Source: Peronospora farinosa
Taxonomy: Eukaryota; Oomycota; Peronosporomycetes; Peronosporales; Peronosporaceae
Length of the DNA: 36,216 bases
Direction of reading: 5' to 3'
NCBI GenBank assembly: GCA_947646735.1
Contig: CANTFK010000346.1
Location: 1 to 36,216 of the forward strand
The translations under genes and the position numbers were made by a program. Shown here in pieces: positions 27,394-36,216 of this stretch (position 1 is its first letter; every line of letters starts with the position of its first letter). Under the pieces are notes generated by a model, which saw only the letters and a program-made list of their open reading frames with translations, made no database searches and was not told the DNA's origin.

Positions 27394-28440
27394 TTAAGTA
27401 CTAGGTATAACTAGTCCTCGGACAGCCGAGCGTCGTCGCGCAGAGTCTTGTCTCGAGATGATCAGGTTCCGTGGCGTCATAGCGGGTCCCTGAGGTTCGT
27501 AGTTGTCGGCTTGAGAGGCCTCCAGCGAGTGGTTGACATCATGGTCAAGGAATGCCGAAGCCTCCTTGACAACACCTTCCTCAGCGGAAGCGTGCACTTG
27601 AATTGAGGCTCCAGTGTCCATAGCGATATTTGCCAGTCGTTCGCCATTTTGTTGTATGAGCGATAGTGATGTCCCCAGCTGGAGACATCGATATCGTCAG
27701 CAAGTGCTCTTGCCTCTCGGAAAAGAAGGGCCAGGTGTGGCTTGCGTGGAGGATGGTGCGTCCGAAGCTGCGAAAGCACGAGCGCACTGTCCCCCACGAC
27801 ATGGAGAGGTGAGTAGCCGCTAACCTTCGCTTGTCGAAGCCCGTGCACGAGCCCCCAGTATTCAGCGACATTGTTCGTGGTATTTGCAGAACCGTAAGCC
27901 ATGCTCGATACCCACACGACGCATGCTGCGTGCGTCTGAATGTGAAGTTGGACAATGACGGAACCTGCTCCGCCCGGTCCAGGATTTCCTCTTGACCCCC
28001 CGTCGAAGAAGAGCAGGTAAAAAACCCCAGATAGAGTGTCAAGCGGCAGCGCTCGCAAGGGTGGAGGATTGTCAAAGCCGATGAGGGTATCAGCAAGCGC
28101 CGACCGTACTCGTGCGAATAGGTATCCGTCTACCCCCATGTCCGACTGATATGTTGAACTTCGAAACCGTGTAACCGCTCGTCGAAATTGTGTCCTTGCT
28201 CTTGCGTCGTGTACTTCCTGTGGCAAAAGTGAGTCTTCCAAGCGGCGGAGACGCTCAGCCCAGATGGAATGTAGTGTCGTAGAAACGAGAAAACGCCAGA
28301 GCTCACGCGTTGCTGGAAAAACGGCGTCCTTCGCTCGAGACAAATCTACACTGGGTTCGATAGCGTTTTTAATGGCATTCCATGCAGAACTCGGAATACT
28401 CGGAAGGTCCTGCCAAACACCCAGACGTGAAGGTCCGCCT
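27394..28440 (-). pseudogene. LINE ORF2 C-terminus with RNase H, frameshifted
   Basis: This frame takes over from ORF2 near 28425. It carries a type I RNase H: Asp in LLFFDGGSRGNPGPGGAG (about 28004), Glu in NNVAEYWGL (about 27862), Asp in VVGDSALVLSQL (about 27790), then HHYRSYNKMA. The next residues should read 'LANIAMD', which appears in another frame, so a second indel lies near 27640; the tail then runs to the stop at 27396-27394. RNase H removes the RNA template during target-primed reverse transcription. Confidence 0.85.
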
Positions 28441-31400
28441 CCTCCAAATCGCCTAGCTTTCGCCACCGTTCAAGTAGATAACCCCAATGACGCCGAGCGC
28501 TAGGGCAATTCCAGAATACATGACTAGCCATGGCCAGTAAGGATGTCGGACACGCTCGGTCGGGGCAAGATAGATCTTGGTTAGCCCAATTCCATAGCGG
28601 GAAGCTGTTACTCTTCAGACGATAAAGCGTCTGCGCGTTGGTCGGGAAAGAAGCCCGTATTTTACGGATGTCTCTCCACTCGATCAGAGATGTACCTGCT
28701 GCAATCACTTGGAAGTCCGGCTTCTTCACGCGTTCGTCGCAAATGCGTTTGCCTTCATCATTTCGCCTGCGGGAAATGATCGTTTTGAATTTTCGTCGTT
28801 GCGGCCTCCATCTTCGACGGCCAGCCCATAGGTGTACAACACGCGTAAGCGTTGGATGCGCACCAAAGTGGACAGTAATTCCACTGTCCAGACACGCTGC
28901 GGTATCGCAAGCAGCCATAGATGAGACTGTAGCCACCCCACCCGCTATACCCGTGTCGAAGTGCGATACCGATAAACCGTCTCGGTCGAGGAGCCAAGTA
29001 TGATATTGGTGGACCTTTGTCGAGTACGCCAACAATGCCCCCGATTCAAACGACCTGTATACGAGTGCTGGAAAATTGTATAGAAGGACAAGGCAGAAGT
29101 TCCCAAAATGCCGACGCTTCGCCATAGAGTGGGTAGCCATGTCACGCTTGGGCGAAAATCGGACGATACCACTCTGAGTCGTCTTCCAGGTGAATATGTC
29201 GCCAAGGTACTTGTGCCCCCTCGCAAAATCCGCTCCATTCAAAGTATAAGCCTTGCCTCTGCGATCCCTCAGCCACGACATGTCCGTCAGCGTTGCGTGT
29301 ACGATCCATCTGGGTTCAAAACGACCTGATGTCGCTACTTCAGCTCTCATCCCGGCCCGCAACTTGTCATCAAGTATACGGCGGACATCAATTGTGACAC
29401 TACCGTCTCCATTATAGTCGATTAAGACTCTTGATGTAAAAGAGGCGGCCCTTCGGCAGACCTCCTGGACCTCTCCTTGGCGGGCATGTCGAGCAGCTGA
29501 AAGCCCAACAATTTTAGAACTGGTTAACCATAGCGTCACTTGGAGTCGAGGCTCCTGGTCTTGGGTCCAACATGGCGTGATGTAAGCCGGACCCGAATCA
29601 GTAGAGCCCCATAGAAAGTCTCCGATCAGTAAATCTTTCGAAGAAGCTGTAGCTGCCCACTGTCCAACAGCGGTTGCCGCCATAGTCATTAATTCCGTAC
29701 GAATACACGGCACCGATAGCCCACCTTGCTGTATCGGTAGTGAAGCCATCTCTGAAGGGACCCACGGTCGGGACCTCTTGCCATCATGGACGCCCCATAC
29801 AAAGTCCATAATTAAGCCCTCCAATCTATTAATCATGGCGGGAGGTGGCCAGCAGTGCCGTGCTAAGTAGGTAATTTTGGGCACCGCGATGGCGCTAGCG
29901 ATGCGAGCTCGTTGTTCCACCGTATGAGTCTTCTCTCGTGCTAGTGCAAGTCGACACCATAGAGATCGTATGCATTTACACCAGTTGTCAGCTACCGCAT
30001 CCTGTTGGCCAACAAGTACACCAAGATACCTGCATGATCCGCTTGAAGACTGTACATTGAGGCCACACGCGTCCAAGGGCAAAGATGATCCGCGAGGGTC
30101 AAGCTCAATGATAATAGACTTCGCTCGATTCGTCAGCAGACCGGAAACAGCTGCAAAGTCTTCGAGGATCGTAATAACAGGCAAAACCGCAGACCGATCG
30201 CGAAGATAAACCGCCGTGTCGTCAGCGTATCCCGAAATTTTAATGTCAGTGGTTCTCCCCCCAGAAGTAAGAGGTATCCCGCGGATTTCATCCCTCTCTT
30301 GAATCACTCGATAGACACTATCCAAGGCGAGTATAAAAAGAAGAGGAGCAAGAGGGCACCCTTGCCGTATGCCGCAGTGAACGTCACGTCTGCTTGAACG
30401 GTACCCATTCACAATAAATCGACATGTCGTGTTTCGGTGTAATGCCGCCACGACTGCTACGAATTTTGGCGAGAAGCCATGCCAAGTCAACGCCGAAAGT
30501 AGAAACAGACGTTGCAACGTGTCGTATGCCTTGGCGAAATCGAGAAGAAGAACAATGAATCCGTGTAGATCGCTGTCAGCACTCGCCGCTTTGCGAACCG
30601 CCGAAAAAATGTCAAGAGCTGTATGGATCGACCGCTTCGGGACAAAACCAACTTGAGCTGGCAGAACAATATGCGACAGCATCGGCCGAACTCGAAACGA
30701 AAGGATCTTTGTAAATAACTTGTAGTCACTGTTGAGAAGCGCGATCGGCCGATGATCAAGAGGCAAGGCGGAAGCCGCGGTTTTCTTCAGACACTGAATG
30801 TTCGCTTCACCAAAAGACGTCGGAAACACGCTGCACTCCATCCATCTAGTGTACAGTGCTGCAAGAATTGGCGCGAGCGCGTCAGCATAATCACGGTAAA
30901 AGGTGTTGTTGATTTCATCTGGTCCTGCGGCTTTCCCACGTTGAAGTCTCTTCAAAGCCGCACACACATCTTCAGGAGATATAGCTGACGTCACTTTAGA
31001 GTCATCAACCCGGACCGGTGTGGAGGCTCGTTCCAGAAATGCAGCGGTAGAATCTGAACAATCAAAAAATTGAGTCATAAGATGCTCCCAGCCGTCTGCC
31101 ATTTCATTTGCCAATTCCTGCGACCGATTCGACCCGTATGTAGCTTGTCCACCCAAAGAAACGATAGTGTTGTCCTGAAATTTTGTCGACACCCGCGCGA
31201 AGAAACGACGAGAAGTCTCGCCTGGAGAGTATGTGTGCTGGACAAGAAGTCGCTCTTTCTTGGTTCTCTGCCATAATCGTCGACACTCCGCAACGTTTCG
31301 ACGAAGTTCCGCAGGATTATCGACGGGGCTGGGTTGGTCGCATATCGTTTGAGCACACGCTATTGAGGTAGCTGACGAGCGCGCCTCCAATAGCGCCGCA

Positions 31401-32713
31401 TCCAGACGGACATAGAGGCGCTTCAGCCGCTGTCTGTAGCTGCGCGTCAGACCTTGGCGGGCTGTCTTTGTAGTCGCCACAAGAACTTTGCGTAACTTGA
31501 TCTTCCATCCATCCCACCAGTCGGCCAATCGTCTAGCCGTTCGATAGTCCGACGTCGGAACTGAGCTGGATTCATCAACTTCAATCTGTGCCAGCTCAAT
31601 GGCCGAAATAATGGCGCTGGTCGCGGCCGCTTGTGCACAGCCCGGCACTGGATATACGCTCCGTGGCTTACGTACGCGCACAACATGACTTGGTGCCCCA
31701 ATCCGTATACTGATTCCATTGTGGTCAGCGGCTGGGCCAGGTACAGACAGATCGACGTCTCGAACCCAATCAGCATGAAGAGCACTCACGTACCACCGAT
31801 CAAGTCGAGAACTGGCTGATCCACCTCCAGGCAAAGTGTAGAAATAGGTGTGTGCCGCCGCATGAAAGGCTGCTACGGCCCTCTCTTCTTCCGCTCGCTC
31901 CATGTCATCTTCGAGTACATCGCAAAGTTGTGCGCGACCTAGAAGCCGTCTCAGCGCCTGCGAATCATGTCTGCCGGGCGGCGAGACAAAAGATCGGTCA
32001 AGTCGAGGCACCAATGTGCAGTTAAAATCCCCGCCCACGAACAAGGGTCCGTCGTGATCCAGCAGGTGATGGCGAAGCATCTCGAAAAACGCCTCCCGTT
32101 CAGGCTTACCACTCGGGGCATATACGTTGACGACAAGAACGGTCTCGCTTCGAATATTAATTTGAACAGCCATCCAGTGCGGTGTCCAATGTATCTCATG
32201 CCACGGTTCCATCTCAGTAATCGACGAGTACGGATTCAGTAAAATCGCAACCCCTCCACGCGCTGCTTCGGACTCGGTCCATCGAGTGCGTCCGGGCTTG
32301 TCCACGAAGCCCCATGTGGTGTTGTAAAACTTGTTCAGACTTGCTGCTTCACCAACAGAGACCCGCGTTTCTTGTAATAGGACCAAGTCGATAGCACCCC
32401 GTGATTCGCGCTGCCTAAAATGGCCAAACCATTCTGCACAGCGTTCCGGATGCTTGGGGAATCCCGCGACATTTTGTGAATGCAGACCGATGCTGTTTTC
32501 GCGTGGCTTTTGAGAAGTCTTCAACATGCCCCGATGACGACGTCGAAGTGTATCTGCCCTTGGAAGGTGAAAGGAAGAAGACTCAACCCTGTCTAGCGAT
32601 CTAAGTCCCCCTACAGAATATGGAAAAGAGGGACTGGGATCCGCCCCCCCTACCGAATCAGCCCCTTGCGCAGCCGAGGTGCCCTCAGTACTGAAGGTCC
32701 AGCAGCTGACCAT
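28346..32713 (-). CDS. LINE ORF2: endonuclease and reverse transcriptase
   Basis: From ATG 32713 (MVSCWTFSTEG) to 28346. It is about 1455 residues, the last 25 or so after a frameshift. APE endonuclease: SQNVAG, LLQET, NVYAPS, GGDFNC, SRLDRWYVS, ADHNGI in order. RT: KAAGPDEI, DHRPIALLNSDYK, QVGFVPKRS, LLLDFAKAYDTL, GIRQGCPLAPLLF and the catalytic GYADDTAVYL. A C-terminal CPDRACPTSLLAMASHVFWNC fits a C-x-C-x-H-x-C motif. The enzyme nicks the target and primes cDNA synthesis there. Its ATG lies 29 nt upstream of the end of ORF1, so the two ORFs overlap in different frames. No stop interrupts these domains. Confidence 0.93.
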   Translation of the reverse strand: MVSCWTFSTEGTSAAQGADSVGGADPSPSFPYSVGGLRSLDRVESSSFHLPRADTLRRRHRGMLKTSQKPRENSIGLHSQNVAGFPKHPERCAEWFGHFRQRESRGAIDLVLLQETRVSVGEAASLNKFYNTTWGFVDKPGRTRWTESEAARGGVAILLNPYSSITEMEPWHEIHWTPHWMAVQINIRSETVLVVNVYAPSGKPEREAFFEMLRHHLLDHDGPLFVGGDFNCTLVPRLDRSFVSPPGRHDSQALRRLLGRAQLCDVLEDDMERAEEERAVAAFHAAAHTYFYTLPGGGSASSRLDRWYVSALHADWVRDVDLSVPGPAADHNGISIRIGAPSHVVRVRKPRSVYPVPGCAQAAATSAIISAIELAQIEVDESSSVPTSDYRTARRLADWWDGWKIKLRKVLVATTKTARQGLTRSYRQRLKRLYVRLDAALLEARSSATSIACAQTICDQPSPVDNPAELRRNVAECRRLWQRTKKERLLVQHTYSPGETSRRFFARVSTKFQDNTIVSLGGQATYGSNRSQELANEMADGWEHLMTQFFDCSDSTAAFLERASTPVRVDDSKVTSAISPEDVCAALKRLQRGKAAGPDEINNTFYRDYADALAPILAALYTRWMECSVFPTSFGEANIQCLKKTAASALPLDHRPIALLNSDYKLFTKILSFRVRPMLSHIVLPAQVGFVPKRSIHTALDIFSAVRKAASADSDLHGFIVLLLDFAKAYDTLQRLFLLSALTWHGFSPKFVAVVAALHRNTTCRFIVNGYRSSRRDVHCGIRQGCPLAPLLFILALDSVYRVIQERDEIRGIPLTSGGRTTDIKISGYADDTAVYLRDRSAVLPVITILEDFAAVSGLLTNRAKSIIIELDPRGSSLPLDACGLNVQSSSGSCRYLGVLVGQQDAVADNWCKCIRSLWCRLALAREKTHTVEQRARIASAIAVPKITYLARHCWPPPAMINRLEGLIMDFVWGVHDGKRSRPWVPSEMASLPIQQGGLSVPCIRTELMTMAATAVGQWAATASSKDLLIGDFLWGSTDSGPAYITPCWTQDQEPRLQVTLWLTSSKIVGLSAARHARQGEVQEVCRRAASFTSRVLIDYNGDGSVTIDVRRILDDKLRAGMRAEVATSGRFEPRWIVHATLTDMSWLRDRRGKAYTLNGADFARGHKYLGDIFTWKTTQSGIVRFSPKRDMATHSMAKRRHFGNFCLVLLYNFPALVYRSFESGALLAYSTKVHQYHTWLLDRDGLSVSHFDTGIAGGVATVSSMAACDTAACLDSGITVHFGAHPTLTRVVHLWAGRRRWRPQRRKFKTIISRRRNDEGKRICDERVKKPDFQVIAAGTSLIEWRDIRKIRASFPTNAQTLYRLKSNSFPLWNWANQDLSCPDRACPTSLLAMASHVFWNCPSARRHWGYLLERWRKLGDLEEADLHVWVFGRTFRVFRVLHGMPLKTLSNPV

Positions 32714-35700
32714 CGCGGGCAATAAGGTCAATCGCCGGCTGCCAGTTGGCAGGTTTGCATAAAATGCTGGATACAGCCGCGCGCACCTCTTTAGAGAGGT
32801 GGTATAATGCCGCTTTGGACTGTGGCATCACCACCTTTGTCTCATCCTCGACAGGTGCAAGATGAGATAGCAATACACACAGGACATTGAGGACGCCCCA
32901 TTGATCCAAGTCCGGAAGCGGTTCCACGACAGTCGCGCACAGCAACTCCGGCTGTAATTTGCGGAATTTTCTCCAGCGCGTTATGTTGTCCGTCGTCTTC
33001 CATCGAATTTGCCCAGACTGACCTTCTGCCGTTGCAGCCCAACCCGTACACAGCTCTCGAAGCTTTTCATCAGCGTGTGTGGTATGTTGGCGTATCACAG
33101 ACAATTGAGACTCGCTGTTGATAGAATGTCCAAAGGTTTGGAGGGATTCCCTCGACATCGAGGCGAGGTAAGCAATTGGGTGCGGCAGGTCACTGACAAG
33201 TGCCGCCAATTCCAATGCACACGCTTTAATCCATGCGGATTGACCCTTTGGACCAACTGGCAGTGTAGTGGGTACCGCAGAAACCACTTTGCGCTGGGAA
33301 ACCCATCTACGAATCGCAGCAGTGTTCGCCGAAATGTGTTTCGTGCCCTCCGGCACAGCGGCGGCCGCTACTGCAGCCGATGCAGTGTCAGGCACCTTGC
33401 GCACTCTAGTTGCACGTAACGTCTGATCGTGAGTATCTTGAGTGCGGATGAAATCCATCGGGGATCTAAGTGCCACCTGTGTACTCGATACCTCATTAGA
33501 GCCAATGGGTCGTGTCAGCAGACCGTAAGTGCCCATGGCTGGGTCAGCTATATTTCCTGAGTAGGCCTTGAGCTCGTCTTCAATAGCTTTAGCTAGCTCC
33601 GCTGGTATAGGGACACTGGCGGCGCATGGGGGAGGCGTTACGGCCCCTCCATCAATATCATCCATGCGCATGGTATTTCCAAACGTAGATTTGCTTACCG
33701 CCATACTTACATCGAGATCATGGTGTTCCAAGTAGTCCGGGTCCTGGGGGCATGTCGGAGAAATTTCCAATGGAGCCGAATCAGGTGATGCAACCCCAGG
33801 TGGGACCGCACCCGGTACTGCCTTGGTCGTCACACTTGGCATGCTCCGTTTGCGGCGAACATAAGACGACAACATTCGCTGTATCGTCGCGCGACCTCTT
33901 TCCCTAATTTTCTCTGCCGTCGCAGCTGGCATCTCGCTCGGCGGTGGGACAACCCCCTTAACCGCATGCTCGATCTCGGGCGTCTCTTTCGGTGTAATTT
34001 TTGTCAAGCGGCGTGTCAATTTTAGTAGTTTGTTCGTGGCCGTTGCTGCTGCTGTCTCCGCTCTGTTCGCCTCTGCACCAGCGGTGCGATATTTGTACTC
34101 CAATGTAGGCAAGTCACCATTCACATCGTCGAGAGCTGTATTAAGGTCGAGACCTGTAGCTTCGCGATCAATAGCTAATTCCAACGCATGAGCGTGAGCC
34201 TCGAAGTAGCAAGCTTTCTTATTTTCGGCATTGAACTTCTTTTTTGCAGCGGTTGAAGTCAGTAGTTCGACTGTGCGTTGTGCGTCCGCAACTTGAGATT
34301 GAGCCACCGCTAAAGCCGTAACCTTGGATGACTTCTCAGACGTAGAAAGAACTGCAACAGTATCCGTTGCCTGATTTGCCGTGGAAGCCGTACGATCACC
34401 TCCGATCAGGTGGTCCAGTTCAGCTACCGCCTGCGCACGCTGCTTAGTAGCCTTGGTAGTGGCGGCTGATGTCACGGAATAAGTGGCCGCGGGTGCTCTT
34501 CCTTTCGTAGAAACTGCTGGCTTAGTAGGTGAGGAAGGTTTCGTAGCCACTTTAACCGAGTTCGTCGCGCTCTGCTTGGCGGAAGATGCCGACCCTTGGG
34601 TCGACGACTTGCTGGTCCCCTCAGCTGCTTTTGACCTCGGACGTCGTAGCGGTGTAGCATTAGAAGTCGCCGCTTGAGTAGTTGAAGCCGCGTTGGGACG
34701 CGAGTCCCGCTTTTTCTTGTTCGCACCTGGGTCAAACCACCCGTCAGTAGTAGGACCAGCGGCACGTGGGGCATCGCCACTCGCCGCTGGCTGTCCACGG
34801 GGAGAAGAGGGGGGGTGTATCCTCCCTTGGACAGTCTCTCGAAAAATTCTGTGAGATCTTGGTTAACAGTGGTGCCTTGCAAGCTTCATCCTTCAGCTTG
34901 GCCGTAGTTGCCTGTAATGTCTCTGCCAGGCCGGCGACATGCTGCAGGCGCTCGTTCACATCGAGGTGCTGAAAAGTCAAGACGCTGACTGTTTTGGCAA
35001 CATGGTGAGTACCGATGAATTCGCGGTGATGCTCAAATAAGAAACCGCCCCTGCTGGCGGCGCATTTTGCACTTGAATGATACGGCGAATAACAAGAAAA
35101 ACAGGGGACCCGTTGGAAATGACGATGATGATGAATAAAAAGTGTCGTGTTGGGAGTCTTGATGTGTGTCACCAACTTGATCTCTTCGGGACATGAAACG
35201 GTATTAAAGGTAGCGACAAAGAAGTTGGAATCGTACGCCTCTGTCCCATTCAGAAACCCCCGAACCACCGACGTCACCGAGCATGACACACTCGACGAGA
35301 GGATAGCTTGGACAGTGCTCGCGGCCACGCCATGAACCAAAATTCTCACTTGATACTGCAGAATGTTGCGACTTGAAGTAGTACTGGACGTCAATGAAGT
35401 AGTGATGTCATCCCTCTCCATGGTTGCTGGACACAATAGTTGAAGGCGAGTACCACGAAATGAAATGAATTTTGTATGCCAGCTCGCCGCAGCCGCCTGG
35501 TCAGGCAGAATAAAGGTGAGGCGTCGAGTGTCCGAATTGTAACACGTGCGCTTTGCCCCCTTGACTAGCTCCCGACTAAGTGGATCGGAAGTCGTCTCCC
35601 CTTCGCGGCGTTCCAGCAGTTGTAGGAGCGACGTTTTCTCAGCAATATGCTGAGGCATACGGACGGAAGGAGGCACAAGCGCGATGACCTTGCCTTCAAG

Positions 35701-36207
35701 GTATTCCTCAAAAAAATCAAGCATCGCAACCCGCGTGGCTCTTGGGTGCGTGCATACCAAAAAACCGGGCGGTGACGGAAGTACAATGCCTCCCATCAAC
35801 CAAGCTGCGAGCGCCTCCTCCTCAAGTGGAATCATTGGACGCAGATCATCATCCACCTTATCAATCCAAGGTCTCGAAGCTGTGCGCACCAGTAAAGCAC
35901 GTCGGTCTTGCGACCCACCGACCTCCGCCGGAGTCGAGGCGCTGTGGTCGACGGGGCCTTTTCTGTTGCCAAGGCTGGTAGGTTCGCCAGGGTCGTTTTT
36001 TCCGCCGGGTCCGTTAGGTACGCCGGGGTCGATACATTCGTCGGGGTCGATGCGGTTGCCGAGGCCGTTGACCGCAGTCGCGAACGAGACCCGACCAGCC
36101 GCCGCTGGCCCAGGACCAGGCACTTGTTTCCAATGCACTTGTGCACCTTGGCTCTTAAGTGGTGAAGGAGCATCGCCCAGCGGCACATCGCCGTCGTCAG
36201 AGTTCAT
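32685..36207 (-). pseudogene. LINE ORF1, two frameshifts
   Basis: ATG 36207 in a good context (ACCATGA). The first frame runs to about 34865 and contains a CCHC knuckle, CFSCYSPYHSSAKC, near 35100. The second frame carries TEFFERLSKGGY to about 34815, and the third, entered at a run of seven C on minus (34809-34815), runs to TGA 32687-32685. Joined, it would be about 1170 residues, long for a LINE ORF1. The third part has a Thr/Ala/Ser-rich stretch and a long alpha-helical, probably coiled-coil region (about 34330-34000: VADAQRTVELLTS...), then a C-terminal domain I cannot name. ORF1 proteins bind the element RNA as a nucleic-acid chaperone. Confidence 0.8.
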
Positions 36208-36216
36208 GGTAAAAAA

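Larger units (their letters stand above)
27305..36216 (-). mobile_element. Non-LTR retrotransposon (LINE), minus strand
   Basis: About 8.9 kb in the window: ORF1 with a CCHC knuckle, then ORF2 with APE endonuclease, RT, a C-terminal Cys/His motif and RNase H. The ORF1 start is 10 bases from the window edge, so any 5' UTR is outside. The RNase H places it among L1/I/Tad-like LINEs; the clade needs a tree. The left end near 27305 is approximate. Four frameshifts in all make it inactive unless they are sequence errors. Confidence 0.9.

Noticed and set aside
27581..28096. 171-codon minus frame beside RNase H
   Set aside because: RNase H catalytic residues are in the other frame; this is its shadow.
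33009..33419. 136-codon plus frame opposite LINE ORF1
   Set aside because: No domain, and it lies opposite a much longer coding frame.
1..36216. tRNA or rRNA genes
   Set aside because: I looked for cloverleaf arms and conserved rRNA blocks by eye and saw none; a tRNAscan-SE run would be needed to exclude them.

Overview
This is a repeat-dominated stretch of a eukaryotic nuclear genome. The organism is most likely an oomycete (a Phytophthora or downy-mildew relative). I infer this from chromodomain-bearing Ty3/gypsy elements, a LINE whose ORF2 carries an APE-type endonuclease, a reverse transcriptase and an RNase H, and short GT-AG introns of about 60-80 bp. No single marker gene proves the species. 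Almost every long reading frame belongs to a retrotransposon, and most coding regions run on the minus strand.

Layout. (1) 1-6658 is a large inverted duplication. Arms of about 2.5 kb (1-2521 and 3430-5956) flank a spacer of about 0.9 kb and carry the same nested pile: a decayed Ty3 gag, a solo LTR (family A) inserted at the gag-pol junction, a GGTGGTCC-rich minisatellite, and an LTR of a second family (B) with a little internal sequence. Beyond the right arm lies the matching LTR (family C, related to element 1). (2) 6659-7886 is unassigned sequence. (3) 7892-15336 is a complete but decayed Ty3/gypsy chromodomain element on the minus strand ('element 2') with target duplication GTCCG; its 5' LTR holds a nested solo LTR of another family (D). 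(4) 15342-15830 may hold an old retroelement gag relic. (5) 15836-23993 is a young full-length Ty3/gypsy element on the minus strand ('element 1') with target duplication ACAGA. Its two LTRs look identical except for a TA microsatellite, yet pol has two stops and a frameshift. (6) 24094-27304 holds host-like genes on the plus strand: a broken FHA-domain gene, a possible spliced gene fragment, and a frameshifted sequon-rich secreted protein. (7) About 27305-36216 is a LINE on the minus strand, with ORF1 starting 10 bases from the window edge.

How the parts work together. In element 1, Gag (CCHC knuckle) and Pol (protease, RT, RNase H, integrase, chromodomain) lie in overlapping frames. At the overlap sit a slippery heptamer, a 6-nt spacer and a strong stem-loop, which is what a -1 frameshift signal would look like. 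Between pol and the 3' LTR, and overlapping the chromodomain end of pol, lies a 510-codon reading frame on the OPPOSITE strand. The diverged element 2 has a related, broken antisense frame at the same place. This conserved antisense gene is the best candidate here for an undescribed system. A second cross-family pattern is that all the LTR types in the window are built from runs of short perfect hairpins.

All comparisons were made by eye. No percent identities, database hits or fold energies were computed.
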